Positions 1-8,760 of a DNA stretch of 64,000 bases are shown one piece after another (position 1 is the first letter of the stretch; each line of letters opens with the position of its first letter). The notes under the pieces are model-generated. The model was not told the DNA's origin. It was given only the letters and a program-made list of their open reading frames with translations, and made no database searches. The translations under genes were made by a program, and so were the position numbers. The DNA comes from an uncultured Verrucomicrobiae bacterium (lineage in GTDB: Bacteria > Verrucomicrobiota > Verrucomicrobiia > Limisphaerales > UBA1100), in assembly GCA_937775205.1 (NCBI GenBank), contig CALKBX010000001.1, forward strand, positions 1-64,000. Reading direction: 5' to 3'.

Positions 1-717
1 CGGCAGCTTGCCGGCTCCGACAAGGATCGTTTCAGCCTCTACGTGGAATCCTTCGACGTCATTCGAAACATCGAGCTGAAGAAAGCCAAGTTCTCCGCCG
101 CGGCTAAAAAGCACGCCCCAACCTTGACCGAATTTTACAAGTCGCAGGTTCCCTCGGAGCGGATCGCATCTCACTTCGAGGTTGCCGCCGCCGCTTTGAT
201 CACCGGCATGACCAACGTCGTGTCTCTGCATTTGGATAGCTTGGGTGTCACCTACAAGGAATTGGGCATTGAAAAGTACGTCCACGCCCTTGGGCACAAC
301 GATCCGGGACTATCGGGGAATGGTTGGGACGGAGTGCGTTGCCGGAAGGAAATCGAGAAGTCTCATTTCCAGCATATTGCCAAAATGGCCAAGACGTTGG
401 AGGGCATCCCCGAAGGAAATGGTAACATGCTGGACAACACCCTGATCGTTTACACGTCCTGCTCAGGTGGCGCCCACCATGACGGCCAAAAGGATTGGCC
501 CATCGTATTGGTCGGAGGCATGGCCAAGAAGTTGAAGATGGGACAGTACCTGGAGTTCTCCGGTTACAAGGAGAAAGGCCACCGGACAATTGCCAATCTT
601 TATCTAACCTTCATGCACGCAGCCGGAATAAATGCGCCAGAGACCTTCGGTCAGCTCGACGGGAGCCTTCGACATCTCAACCTGACCGGACCGCTGGAAG
701 AGCTAATGCCCATGTGA
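1..717 (+). CDS. DUF1552 family protein, C-terminal part (5' end outside window)
   Basis: The frame is open from base 1, so the true start lies upstream and the GTG at 43 is internal. The visible 238 residues look like the C-terminal half of the DUF1552 family, secreted proteins of unknown function common in Planctomycetota and Verrucomicrobiota. Supporting features are a stretch about a 'LGHND' site and an ITGMTNVVSL segment, followed by an NTLIVYTSCSGGAHHDG segment that resembles the metal site of the related DUF1501/sulfatase-like fold, then a C-terminal segment on refilling the next round (GHRTIANLYLTFMHAAG). In this phylum DUF1552 genes often pair with DUF1592/DUF1588 cytochrome-like genes, but none is visible here. 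It is the first gene of the plus-strand island. Family assignment is fairly sure; function is unknown. Confidence 0.8.
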   Translation, partial: RQLAGSDKDRFSLYVESFDVIRNIELKKAKFSAAAKKHAPTLTEFYKSQVPSERIASHFEVAAAALITGMTNVVSLHLDSLGVTYKELGIEKYVHALGHNDPGLSGNGWDGVRCRKEIEKSHFQHIAKMAKTLEGIPEGNGNMLDNTLIVYTSCSGGAHHDGQKDWPIVLVGGMAKKLKMGQYLEFSGYKEKGHRTIANLYLTFMHAAGINAPETFGQLDGSLRHLNLTGPLEELMPM

Positions 718-779
718 AACCATGAACTTACCCAGCACATAACCTCGATAGAAATTGAACAAGCATCAAACATCAAACC

Positions 780-2555
780 ATGACAAATACCGCCTTTATG
801 AAACTCCTTCTTTTCCTGACCCTACTTTCCCCGGCGTTCGCAGGGGCTGAATCGTTCCTTGTCGAAAACGGCGAATCGCGCGCTGAGATCATCATAGCAG
901 AATCTCCGGCACGCTCGACAAGGCTGGCAGCGGCTGATCTCCAGACCTACGTTGAGAAGATCTCAGGCGCAAAGCTGCCCATTAAAACGAAGCCATCCGC
1001 TGATGTTCCAGTCCAGATCTACGTAGGCGAAAGCCCGCACGCGGCAAAACTCGGGGTTACTTCGGAGGGTCTCGAACACGGCGCTTACCGCATCGTTTCT
1101 GGCGAAAACTGGCTCGCCCTGATTGGCGATGACAGTAATTTCGAGCCGGGGCATCCTTTTGCCCGTAATAACGGGGATAAGCCGCGAGCTCAGGCGGAAT
1201 GGGAGAAAATCATCGGAGCTCCTTACGGCATGCCGTCGAGAAATCTCTACAAAAACCGGTTGCGATTGCCCGGCGAGACTGGAAAACCCGACGGTGCAGT
1301 GACGGATAAAAAAGAGACTCTCGAAATCTGGGGACTCGACGAACGCGGCAGTTTCAACGCGGTATGCGGCTACCTCCGCAAACTTGGTGCCCGATGGTAT
1401 TTGCCGGGTGAGTTGGGCGAAGTCATGCCTGAGATGAAATCAATTCCCCTTCCTCAAATTGACGAAACCGTGACACCCGATTTTCCGCTCCGGCAATTTA
1501 ATTTCCGCTTTAGCACTGCCGGTTTCCACACTTCGATGTGGGCGATGCGTCTGGGAACTCGCAATGACGAAAGTCTCCATATCGCTCACGGAATGTCAGG
1601 GATGACGAATAACGAAAAGGTCTTTGCGGAGCATCCCGAGTGGTTTGCTCTCTACGGCGGCAAGCGCGATTTCAAACCCGGCAGCTCCAAAATCCAGCTC
1701 TGCTATTCAAACGAGGGGCTTTTCAAGGAAACATTGATTTATGTCCGAGCTCTGTTGGATAACTACCATTTTAAATGTGTTTCGCTGATGCCGCCGGATG
1801 GCTACACTGCCATTTGCCAATGTGAAAAATGCCGAGGCAAGGATTCGCCCGATCGACACGAGCGGGGCAAGCTGAGTAATCACATCTGGGATTTCACCAA
1901 TCGCGTGGCAAAGGAGATCGCCAAGACCCACCCGGAAGCGAAGGTCCTCAACGGAGGCTATGGGGTCTACACTTTACCTCCGGAGAATATCAAAAAGCTG
2001 GAGCCGAACGTCCTCGTTTGCATCGTCGGTGGCCGACGCCCGATCAACAAGGCGGGTTACAAAGGCGAAGGCGAAGTAGCGCCGGAAGCCCTGCGCGCGG
2101 CGTGGAGCAAAAAGACTGACAATCCGATTATCTTTTTCGAAAATTACCCTTTCACTGGTCGCGGTTGGTATCTGCCTAGCTTTGCGCCAAAAGCACTCAC
2201 TGAGACAGTCAATGCGACCAAAGGAATCTCCATGGGCGAAGATATCTGGCTGACAGCAGGCAGGGATTTCGACACGGCCGGTATCGGGTTTAACCACTTT
2301 ATGGTCTACTTCACGGCCCGAATGTATTGGGGTGGGAAGGAAGCGGATGGCGATGCGATGTTTCGCGAGTATTGCCGACTCTTCTACGGCCCTGCCGAGA
2401 CGGAAATGCATGCCTTTTTCACCTACTGCGAGGAAAACTGGAAGGCGATGGAGAAAGACAAGGCGCTGGCCGATGCCGCGCTGACTCTCTTTGCCAACGC
2501 TCAGGCAAAGGCCGATTCCGACAGCGCGTATGGGAAGCGTCATCGCTCTAATTGA
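780..2555 (+). CDS. DUF4838 domain protein, N-terminal part of a frameshifted gene
   Basis: A 591-residue exported protein with a signal peptide ending near residue 23; an alternative start is Met7 at 798. Residues of about 30-130 resemble the glucuronidase/GH20 N-terminal alpha-beta domain, and residues of about 230-560 match DUF4838, including an HPEWFALYGG segment and a CxCxxC pair (CQCEKC) near residue 344. DUF4838 proteins are predicted glycoside-hydrolase-like proteins of glycan-degradation loci. The frame ends early at TGA 2553-2555, after YGKR at 2529-2540. Skipping one base (C2541) continues as I-A-L-I-D-D-F in the next frame, which is the expected DUF4838 tail. The gene was therefore originally one ORF running to 3963. 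Confidence 0.82.
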   Translation: MTNTAFMKLLLFLTLLSPAFAGAESFLVENGESRAEIIIAESPARSTRLAAADLQTYVEKISGAKLPIKTKPSADVPVQIYVGESPHAAKLGVTSEGLEHGAYRIVSGENWLALIGDDSNFEPGHPFARNNGDKPRAQAEWEKIIGAPYGMPSRNLYKNRLRLPGETGKPDGAVTDKKETLEIWGLDERGSFNAVCGYLRKLGARWYLPGELGEVMPEMKSIPLPQIDETVTPDFPLRQFNFRFSTAGFHTSMWAMRLGTRNDESLHIAHGMSGMTNNEKVFAEHPEWFALYGGKRDFKPGSSKIQLCYSNEGLFKETLIYVRALLDNYHFKCVSLMPPDGYTAICQCEKCRGKDSPDRHERGKLSNHIWDFTNRVAKEIAKTHPEAKVLNGGYGVYTLPPENIKKLEPNVLVCIVGGRRPINKAGYKGEGEVAPEALRAAWSKKTDNPIIFFENYPFTGRGWYLPSFAPKALTETVNATKGISMGEDIWLTAGRDFDTAGIGFNHFMVYFTARMYWGGKEADGDAMFREYCRLFYGPAETEMHAFFTYCEENWKAMEKDKALADAALTLFANAQAKADSDSAYGKRHRSN

Positions 2556-3963
2556 CGATTTCCTGAAAGGACTGCGAATGAAATCGACGCAGCTCGGCCA
2601 GAAGCGGGGTCCTGTCCCCAAGGTGCGTTTGCTCGGCGACGCATCAGGCGTTGTGATCGACGGAAAACTCGACGATGCCTACTGGCAGAAAAGTGCCGTA
2701 GCTTCCCGGGGCAAACTAGTTGAACTGCAAACCGGTCGTACACCTACCTTCGGAACGACATTCAAATCCGGGTGGCTGGGCAACAGTGTCTACTTTGCGA
2801 TTCGCTGTGATGAACTGCCCGGAGAAAAGCCTGTCGACGCCGCTACTCGCGACGACGACACCGCTCTTTGGCGTGGCGATGCCATCGAAATAGAAATTGC
2901 TACCGAGACACATTCTTATTACCAGATCGCAATCAGTCCGGGTGGAAAGGTCGTCGATCTTGATCGAGAAGGGGGCAAAAGCCTCCGCTGGGATTCGAAA
3001 GCCGAAGTCGCGACGAGGGTCGAGGACGATCACTGGACGGTGGAGATTCGCATTCCCGTAACTCAGGATGAAAATGATCCCTACCATCAAGTAATCGGTC
3101 GCAAGCCAACCCAGAGCCTCCCCTGGCATATCAACATCTGTCGCCAACGAATCCGCGAACATGGCCAGGAACTCAGTGCCCTGTCACCGACCGGAACCAA
3201 ACAGTTTCATGTGCCGATGAAATTTGCTCAATTTTATGCGGGAAAATCCCACACGTTCGAATCCGATCCAGAGGTCACTGACTTTGCGATTGGCTATCGC
3301 AGCGCCGCCCGGGCACGCAAGGCGGATGCGTTTCTTGCTCTGGCGGAAATCGAAAAAATCAACGACTTCCAAAAATCAGCCGCTCTCGAGCAGGCTGCTT
3401 TCTACAGTAGAAAAGAGGCGGGACCGATCGTTGAAAAAATACCTGTCGAGGTCGTGAAAAAGACCGCGCAAATGCAACACCTCCTCATTCAGGGGAAAGC
3501 TCCCGAAGTGATTACCCGATTCGCTAATGAAGATATTACCCAATGGCCTTTCTGGAAACGCGGCGACGGATACCGCAACCGGGGGCGGGCCTACTCCATC
3601 ACCAAAGACGGAGCCAAAGCCGAGACGGATCTCAGCAAGGCGCTAACATGGACCAGCGACCCGAAAGACCGTGACGCGACGTTATTGATGCTTGCCCGAA
3701 ACCGGGAACGCAACCTTGGCAACGACGTCCGCGCTTTCGAAGCCTACGATGCTATCGTCAGCGGTCGCGAACGCATCGGTGGCGCGGATCAATTTTCTGC
3801 GCTACAGGGGATTGCCCGGATTCTAACAAAACGCGGTCAATTCGATGAGGCTCTGAAGACTCTGGATCGCGCCAATCCCGACAAGTTGCAGGGCAGTTGG
3901 AAGAAAAACATCCTCAAATCAATCGAAGAAGTAAACGAAGCAAAACGCGGTGTGCCGAAGTAG
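2542..3963 (+). CDS. CBM9-like C-terminal part of the DUF4838 gene (after frameshift)
   Basis: This is the continuation of the preceding gene in the +1 frame. The frame is also open from an ATG at 2491, but that stretch overlaps the first part out of register, so it is not a natural start. It begins with the end of the DUF4838 domain, followed by a carbohydrate-binding family 9-like sandwich at about 2620-3230 (IDGKLDDAYWQ, then GDAIEIEIATE and WTVEIRIPV strands). The rest is a helical, TPR-like tail with repeated A-x2-D-x2-KAL patterns. A DUF4838-plus-CBM9 layout is usual for this family. If the frameshift is real, this half has no signal peptide and is probably not made as a useful protein. 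Confidence 0.75.
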   Translation: MALIDDFLKGLRMKSTQLGQKRGPVPKVRLLGDASGVVIDGKLDDAYWQKSAVASRGKLVELQTGRTPTFGTTFKSGWLGNSVYFAIRCDELPGEKPVDAATRDDDTALWRGDAIEIEIATETHSYYQIAISPGGKVVDLDREGGKSLRWDSKAEVATRVEDDHWTVEIRIPVTQDENDPYHQVIGRKPTQSLPWHINICRQRIREHGQELSALSPTGTKQFHVPMKFAQFYAGKSHTFESDPEVTDFAIGYRSAARARKADAFLALAEIEKINDFQKSAALEQAAFYSRKEAGPIVEKIPVEVVKKTAQMQHLLIQGKAPEVITRFANEDITQWPFWKRGDGYRNRGRAYSITKDGAKAETDLSKALTWTSDPKDRDATLLMLARNRERNLGNDVRAFEAYDAIVSGRERIGGADQFSALQGIARILTKRGQFDEALKTLDRANPDKLQGSWKKNILKSIEEVNEAKRGVPK

Positions 3964-4128
3964 GCAAAGCTGACGTCGGGTTGCCTTCTTGCGTCAACTG
4001 CTGCTTGCGGGAGTAAATAGGTTTGTAAATAGGATTTGGCCAAGTTCGCTTAAATCCAGGAGAACGAATTGAGTAAAAAGTAATAACGTGAAAAACGTGC
4101 TAACCTTTAATAAAAAATACCTACATCC

Positions 4129-5424
4129 ATGAGAAAAAACAAAGGAATCCAATTCTTCAAGACGTTGCTCCCTCTTAGTGTGATTGCAATCAGCTTGAAT
4201 GCACCGCAACTTTTTGCTCAAGCCTCAAAGCCGAGGGTGAACAACGAGAAACCCACGGAACGCAAGCAAGTCAAGCGGATGCATCCGCATGCCCTCAAGC
4301 TCATTCTTCAGGGCAATAAAAAGGAGGCCATCGCCTACCTAGAGGCGACCTCTGAGAATGCGGTCAACCCTGAGCACACCAAGATGCTATTAGACCTTGC
4401 CCACGGCAAACCGAACGCCTGGAAGTTCGACGCCGAGACTTGGCCATGGAAACGCACTCTTCCAGACACTTCCCTGAAGAAGAATGCCCCGACCGACAAG
4501 TTCACCATCGCCTTCGGTGGAGGAGCGGGCTATGTCCCCGCGAACGAACGCATTTGGGACACCATCGGGGCGATCGATCCGCGCGCCCTACTTCTGCTAG
4601 GCGACAATGTTTACATCGATGACCCGAAGACCCCCGAGATGCAGCTTTTTCATTACTACCGCCGGCAAAGCCAGCCACAGTGGGCGAAGCTTGCCAGGAA
4701 AATACCGATCTATGGAATCTGGGATGACCACGACTTTACCACCAACGACGGGTGGGGTGGCCCGGCTATTGAAGAACCCAAGTGGAAGCGCGAGGTGTGG
4801 AAAGTCTTTAAGGACAACTGGGATAACCCTTATTATGGAGGTGGCGAAGAGCAGCCCGGTTGCTGGTTCGATTTCAAGCTTGGTGAGGTTCACTTCGTGT
4901 TGATTGACGGGCGTTACTACCGCGAGTCGCCCAAGGGAAAGGATCCTTCAATGCTCGGTCCCGCCCAGATGGAATGGCTCAAGAAAACCCTCAAGAAGCC
5001 CGCCGTCTTTACTGTGATCTGTTCCAACGTGCCCCTTGCCCCCAAGGTAAAGCCGGGATCGAAGGACACTTGGGACGGGTACGATGGGGAGCGCCAGCGG
5101 ATCTATCAGTTTATCGCGAAGCAGAAAATTCCCGGCATCATTATTCTTTCGGCTGACCGTCACCGTTCGGACGCCTACAAGATCGACTCGGGAATCCAAG
5201 GAATGTACCCGCTCTACGAATTCAGCTCATCGAGACTGACCAACCAGCACGTGCATGGCCTGATCAAGACCTCGCTCTTCGGGTACAACGAGAAGCAATC
5301 CTTTGGCCGGGTTGACTTTGATCTCAAGGCGGACGATCCGACGGTGAAGTACACCGTGGTGAATATCGACGGCAAAGCCATTCACTCCCTCAAGATCAAA
5401 AGAAGCGAACTCCAATTCAAGTAG
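4129..5424 (+). CDS. PhoD-like metallophosphatase
   Basis: A 431-residue exported protein with a signal peptide ending near ...LFAQA (residue 28). The calcineurin-like metal motifs of the alkaline phosphatase D group are present: LGDNVYID near residue 157, GIWDDHDF near 195, CSNVPLAP near 298 and LSADRHRSDA near 341. The family hydrolyses phosphomonoesters or diesters outside the cytoplasm. The region before the catalytic domain (about residues 40-110) is short and helical. It lies 165 bases after the previous gene and 12 bases before the next, so it probably leads its own transcript. Within a glycan island it could remove phosphate from sugars or lipids; that role is inference. Confidence 0.85.
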   Translation: MRKNKGIQFFKTLLPLSVIAISLNAPQLFAQASKPRVNNEKPTERKQVKRMHPHALKLILQGNKKEAIAYLEATSENAVNPEHTKMLLDLAHGKPNAWKFDAETWPWKRTLPDTSLKKNAPTDKFTIAFGGGAGYVPANERIWDTIGAIDPRALLLLGDNVYIDDPKTPEMQLFHYYRRQSQPQWAKLARKIPIYGIWDDHDFTTNDGWGGPAIEEPKWKREVWKVFKDNWDNPYYGGGEEQPGCWFDFKLGEVHFVLIDGRYYRESPKGKDPSMLGPAQMEWLKKTLKKPAVFTVICSNVPLAPKVKPGSKDTWDGYDGERQRIYQFIAKQKIPGIIILSADRHRSDAYKIDSGIQGMYPLYEFSSSRLTNQHVHGLIKTSLFGYNEKQSFGRVDFDLKADDPTVKYTVVNIDGKAIHSLKIKRSELQFK

Positions 5425-5436
5425 ACCGCCCGAATC

Positions 5437-6747
5437 ATGAATACACCAAAATCACTCCTCATTGCATTAATTGTGTTTAGCGGCAGTGCTCCGCACCTTG
5501 ATGCCCAGGATGTTCGTCTGCTGGACGGTCCCACAGTTTTACACGCGAACATTCGCGATCAATGGGGCGGGCAAACCTATGGCTACCTGCTTCAAGGCAA
5601 GCGCGGCCTCTTCTGGTCGGCAAGGCCCCATGACAAGGGAAAAGGATCCCCGACCTTCCTCATCGGGCAACATCCGACCCCCGGTTCCACACTGCCGTCG
5701 GCGGTGACCCGGATTCGCCTCGAGGACGACAAGTTTAAGGCCTGCAATCAGCCGCAGATGATTCGTACGCCGGACGGGTATCTGCATGTCTTTGTGGGCG
5801 TGACCAAAAAAGAAAACCAGAAAAACTATGCGCCCGGCAAGATCCTCTACTATCGCAGCGACAAGCCGGAGAATATCACCACCTTGGTAAACAGAAGCTC
5901 GCTGATCCCGACTAAGCCCTACGGGGATTTCCATCTGAGGATGAATGTGGGCATTGGCCCCCAGGGCAAGCGAATGGCGTTGGTCATTCTGGCGATTTCC
6001 GACGACGGCAGTGTGCGCTTCAATACACCGGTGATCTTTATCGGCGAGCGGAAAGGTGCCGATTTTGTTTTCCGGAAACCCGTTTCTTATGCGGAGCCGA
6101 TGAGCCTGTTCTATCCGCAGGTCGCTGCTACAGAGAAGGGGATCATCGTCGTCGGCCAGATTTGGGATCACGCCGAGCGGCTTAAGGTTCGGCTCTTACA
6201 CCTGGATTGGGATGGCAAGCTGGTCCATCGGCAAGACTTACCCGCCGAAGCGGACGGTCAATACTTTTCCACCGACTTGCGTCCCGACCCGGCCGACTCG
6301 GACCGGCTGATCGTGTACTACAACAAGCTGCCCAAGGATAGTAAGGACTGCCGTCACGAGTTTTGGGAGTACACGGTGAGCGGGAGAAAGTTGCGGCTGC
6401 TGGCCTCCTTAAAAACCGAGCAGAGCTGGGCAAACTCGGGGAAGTGGTTCCCGGGCACCAAGAAGTACTCTGTGTTCGTCAATAACCCCAGCATGAGCCG
6501 GCTGGCGATCTGGGAAGGTGACATTCTAGGTGGCGGCACAGTCACCCGAAAGTATCTGCCGGGCGCCGATCCGATCGGCCGTGGCTACAAGGCCTCGTCC
6601 TGCATCTTTGTTCCCAACCCGCTCCAGGGTTCCGTAATCACACCCCGAGAATTATTTGTGGCCAGCAACTGGTACAATCCTGGATGGGACGCCAAAGCCT
6701 CAGGCCCCGGCTCCCTGCTGCTCTGGCGTTTTAAAATCGCCCCCTGA
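5437..6747 (+). CDS. Exported BNR/sialidase-like propeller protein
   Basis: A 436-residue protein with a signal peptide (cleavage near HLDA-QD, residue 24). The body is rich in short beta-strand repeats, with motifs such as PQMIRTPDGYLHVFVG and FYPQVAATEKGIIVVGQ that fit a five- or six-bladed propeller of the sialidase/BNR superfamily. I see neither a clear row of Asp-box motifs (SxDxGxTW) nor a catalytic FRIP motif, so sialidase activity cannot be claimed. It follows the PhoD-like gene by 12 bases and is probably cotranscribed. A carbohydrate-binding or glycosidase role is inferred from context. Confidence 0.6.
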   Translation: MNTPKSLLIALIVFSGSAPHLDAQDVRLLDGPTVLHANIRDQWGGQTYGYLLQGKRGLFWSARPHDKGKGSPTFLIGQHPTPGSTLPSAVTRIRLEDDKFKACNQPQMIRTPDGYLHVFVGVTKKENQKNYAPGKILYYRSDKPENITTLVNRSSLIPTKPYGDFHLRMNVGIGPQGKRMALVILAISDDGSVRFNTPVIFIGERKGADFVFRKPVSYAEPMSLFYPQVAATEKGIIVVGQIWDHAERLKVRLLHLDWDGKLVHRQDLPAEADGQYFSTDLRPDPADSDRLIVYYNKLPKDSKDCRHEFWEYTVSGRKLRLLASLKTEQSWANSGKWFPGTKKYSVFVNNPSMSRLAIWEGDILGGGTVTRKYLPGADPIGRGYKASSCIFVPNPLQGSVITPRELFVASNWYNPGWDAKASGPGSLLLWRFKIAP

Positions 6748-6770
6748 GAAGGATTTGTGACCAGTGTCCC

Positions 6771-7031
6771 GTGAAGGCCCATGGTCGCCGCCGTTCAGAC
6801 CTCTACACTGGCGAAGCAGATCCCGACAGGCCACGAATTTATTGGCGTTTCGGCGGCCGCCTGCGTTCAGCTCAGTGGCATTACATGAATTATGCCGGCA
6901 AAGGCGAAGAGCTCTACGGTATGATCAAGGATCCAGACCAGTACACCAATGTTGTTTCCGATTCGAAATATGCCGCCATCCTCAAAAAGGCCCGGGCTCA
7001 GTTTAAGGATCGGATGTCAGCTGCGAAATAA
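6771..7031 (+). pseudogene. Sulfatase C-terminal remnant
   Basis: The 86-codon frame reads like the last part of a type I sulfatase: a RPRIYWRFGG strand (compare the usual LYWRFG of arylsulfatases), then GEELYGMIKDPDQYTNV, the standard 'ELYDLxxDPxExxNL' tail. The catalytic Cys domain, the metal ligands and any signal peptide are missing, and the bases upstream (6748-6790) do not carry sulfatase sequence in this frame. It is a leftover 3' end from a deletion or rearrangement between the propeller and esterase genes. Probably not translated; no ribosome site was seen. Confidence 0.7.
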
Positions 7032-7146
7032 AAGATGTTCCGATGAAAAATGTTTTAGGTGATCTTATTCGGTGTCTGGTTTACTTTTCCGCGCACCGAT
7101 GAGCATGATTCTAATAACTTAACCCTCTTAACAATATCCATAAACT

Positions 7147-8193
7147 ATGAAACTGAAATTCTCATTTTTACCTATTTTCCTTGGATGTGCCCTTGGTACG
7201 ACCTGGATGAATGCAGCCAGCACCGTCGACCGCATGTTCAGCGATGGCATGGTGCTTCAGCGCGGGCAGTCTGTTCCCGTCTGGGGGACGGCCGATGCGG
7301 GTGAATCGGTCACGGTGTCTTTCCGTGATCAATCCAAGAAGGCGACTGCCGGCAAGGATGGCAAATGGTTGGTCAAGCTGGATGCCCTGAAGGTAGGTCC
7401 AGCGGGTAAACTGACTGTTTTGGGTAAGACCAACAAAGTTGAGTTCAAGGACGTTCTGGTGGGCGAAGTCTGGATCGGTTCGGGGCAGTCGAACATGGCC
7501 GGAGGGGCAGGAGGCTACGCCAAGAGAGATACGGATTTGGCCAAGATTATTGCCGAGGGACCTTATCCTCAAATACGCCTCTATGCCGGCTCCGCATGGA
7601 AGGTTGCCGACAAGGCATCCATGCCGAGGTTTTCGGCCATCCACTTGTCCTTTGGCTATGCCTTGCAGCAAGAGTTGAAGGTGCCCGTCGGATTGATGGT
7701 CGGTGCGGCGGGTGGTACGCCGTCCGGGCGATGGTTGTCCGAGGAAATGGCTGCCGCCGATACTGAGCTGGCAAAGCAATTCAAGGCTGCGAACAGTTAC
7801 TCCCTGTCCGATTTTATCAACGACCGGGAAGCCTTCATGAAGGAATGGCAGGCCAAGGTTGCGAAAGCCAAGGCCGAGGGAAAGCGCGCTCCGCGTGGGC
7901 CCGCCAGAATCGGTGATCTCTATGCCCGTCACATTGAATACATGGTGCCTTACGGGATACGGGGCGTTCTTTGGGACCAGGGAGAATCCAAGACGCAGAT
8001 ACCCGGCGTGGCCGACCAGTACGTGGTGATGAATGCTCTGATAACCGGCTGGCGCAAGGTCTGGGGGCAGGGGGATTTTCATTTTCTGCATGTGCAAAAA
8101 CCGAGTGGCGGGGTGTGCCCGTGGGATCCCGAGAACCCGGTCAACCGGGGAGCGAAGGCCTTCAGCTCCCAATTTGCCGGGCAACCATTTTGA
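7147..8193 (+). CDS. Sialate O-acetylesterase, N-terminal part of a frameshifted gene
   Basis: A 348-residue exported protein (signal peptide ending near residue 23, MNA-AS) of the SASA/DUF303 SGNH-hydrolase family, which removes O-acetyl groups from sialic acids or other acetylated sugars. It has the family's N-terminal Ig-like domain (RMFSDGMVLQRGQSVPVWG) and the nucleophile motif GSGQSNM near residue 113, followed by GVLWDQGES near 275. The frame stops at TGA 8191-8193 just after a run of four T (8188-8191). Removing one T continues the protein in the next frame. The family's catalytic Asp/His pair lies only in the second piece, so this piece alone should be inactive. Confidence 0.85.
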   Translation: MKLKFSFLPIFLGCALGTTWMNAASTVDRMFSDGMVLQRGQSVPVWGTADAGESVTVSFRDQSKKATAGKDGKWLVKLDALKVGPAGKLTVLGKTNKVEFKDVLVGEVWIGSGQSNMAGGAGGYAKRDTDLAKIIAEGPYPQIRLYAGSAWKVADKASMPRFSAIHLSFGYALQQELKVPVGLMVGAAGGTPSGRWLSEEMAAADTELAKQFKAANSYSLSDFINDREAFMKEWQAKVAKAKAEGKRAPRGPARIGDLYARHIEYMVPYGIRGVLWDQGESKTQIPGVADQYVVMNALITGWRKVWGQGDFHFLHVQKPSGGVCPWDPENPVNRGAKAFSSQFAGQPF

Positions 8194-8680
8194 TAAGCCC
8201 AACTCCTTGGCCTATCATTTGGATCACGTTCGGATGGGCACGCTCAAAAATGCTCCGTTGGTCACCGCCCTCGACTTGGGAACCGGGGTGCATCCATCCA
8301 ACAAGTCGGGCTATGGCAAGCGGGCCTGTCGAGTGGCCCTCGGCTCGGTGTATGGGCGCGAAATAGCTATTTCGGGTCCCGTCTACAAGTCGCACAAGGT
8401 GGAGGGAAAGAAGATACGTGTATTCTTCGATCACGTCGGCAAAGGACTCGCTTTTCGCCACGCCAAAGTTTTGCAAGGATTCGAGATTGCGGGAGCAGGC
8501 GGCAAGTGGCAGTGGGCCGAGGCAGCCATTGATGGCGACTCGGTCGTTCTCAGTCATCCTGAGGTGTCCAAGCCGTTGAATATTCAGTACGCCTTCAGCA
8601 ACAAACCGAGTTACGCGAACTTCTTTAACAAGGACGGACTCCCCGGGCTGACTTTCACCACGGTCAAGTGGGAACGATGA
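8192..8680 (+). CDS. Sialate O-acetylesterase, C-terminal part (after frameshift)
   Basis: This continuation, in the next frame, starts D-K-P-N-S-L-A-Y and includes the catalytic-block equivalent DLGTGVHPSNKSGYGKR, where SASA esterases carry the Asp and His of their triad. The C-terminal beta domain (VFFDHVGKGLAFR, FEIAGAGGKWQWAEA) is typical for the family. An ATG-started frame from 8090 overlaps it but begins with unrelated residues, so that start is not believed. Read together with the preceding piece, the original protein would be about 510 residues. The gene ends inside the region just before the next start. Confidence 0.75.
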   Translation, partial: DKPNSLAYHLDHVRMGTLKNAPLVTALDLGTGVHPSNKSGYGKRACRVALGSVYGREIAISGPVYKSHKVEGKKIRVFFDHVGKGLAFRHAKVLQGFEIAGAGGKWQWAEAAIDGDSVVLSHPEVSKPLNIQYAFSNKPSYANFFNKDGLPGLTFTTVKWER

Positions 8681-8760
8681 ATTCGGGCCGACTCCACTTT
8701 ATACTTCGAAATAATTCTATCATGAAGAACCTCATATTACTTAGCGACAGGAATAATTAC

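Noticed and set aside
7168-8202. 344-residue minus-strand frame opposite the esterase gene
   Set aside because: Antisense shadow; the plus strand has the SASA motifs.
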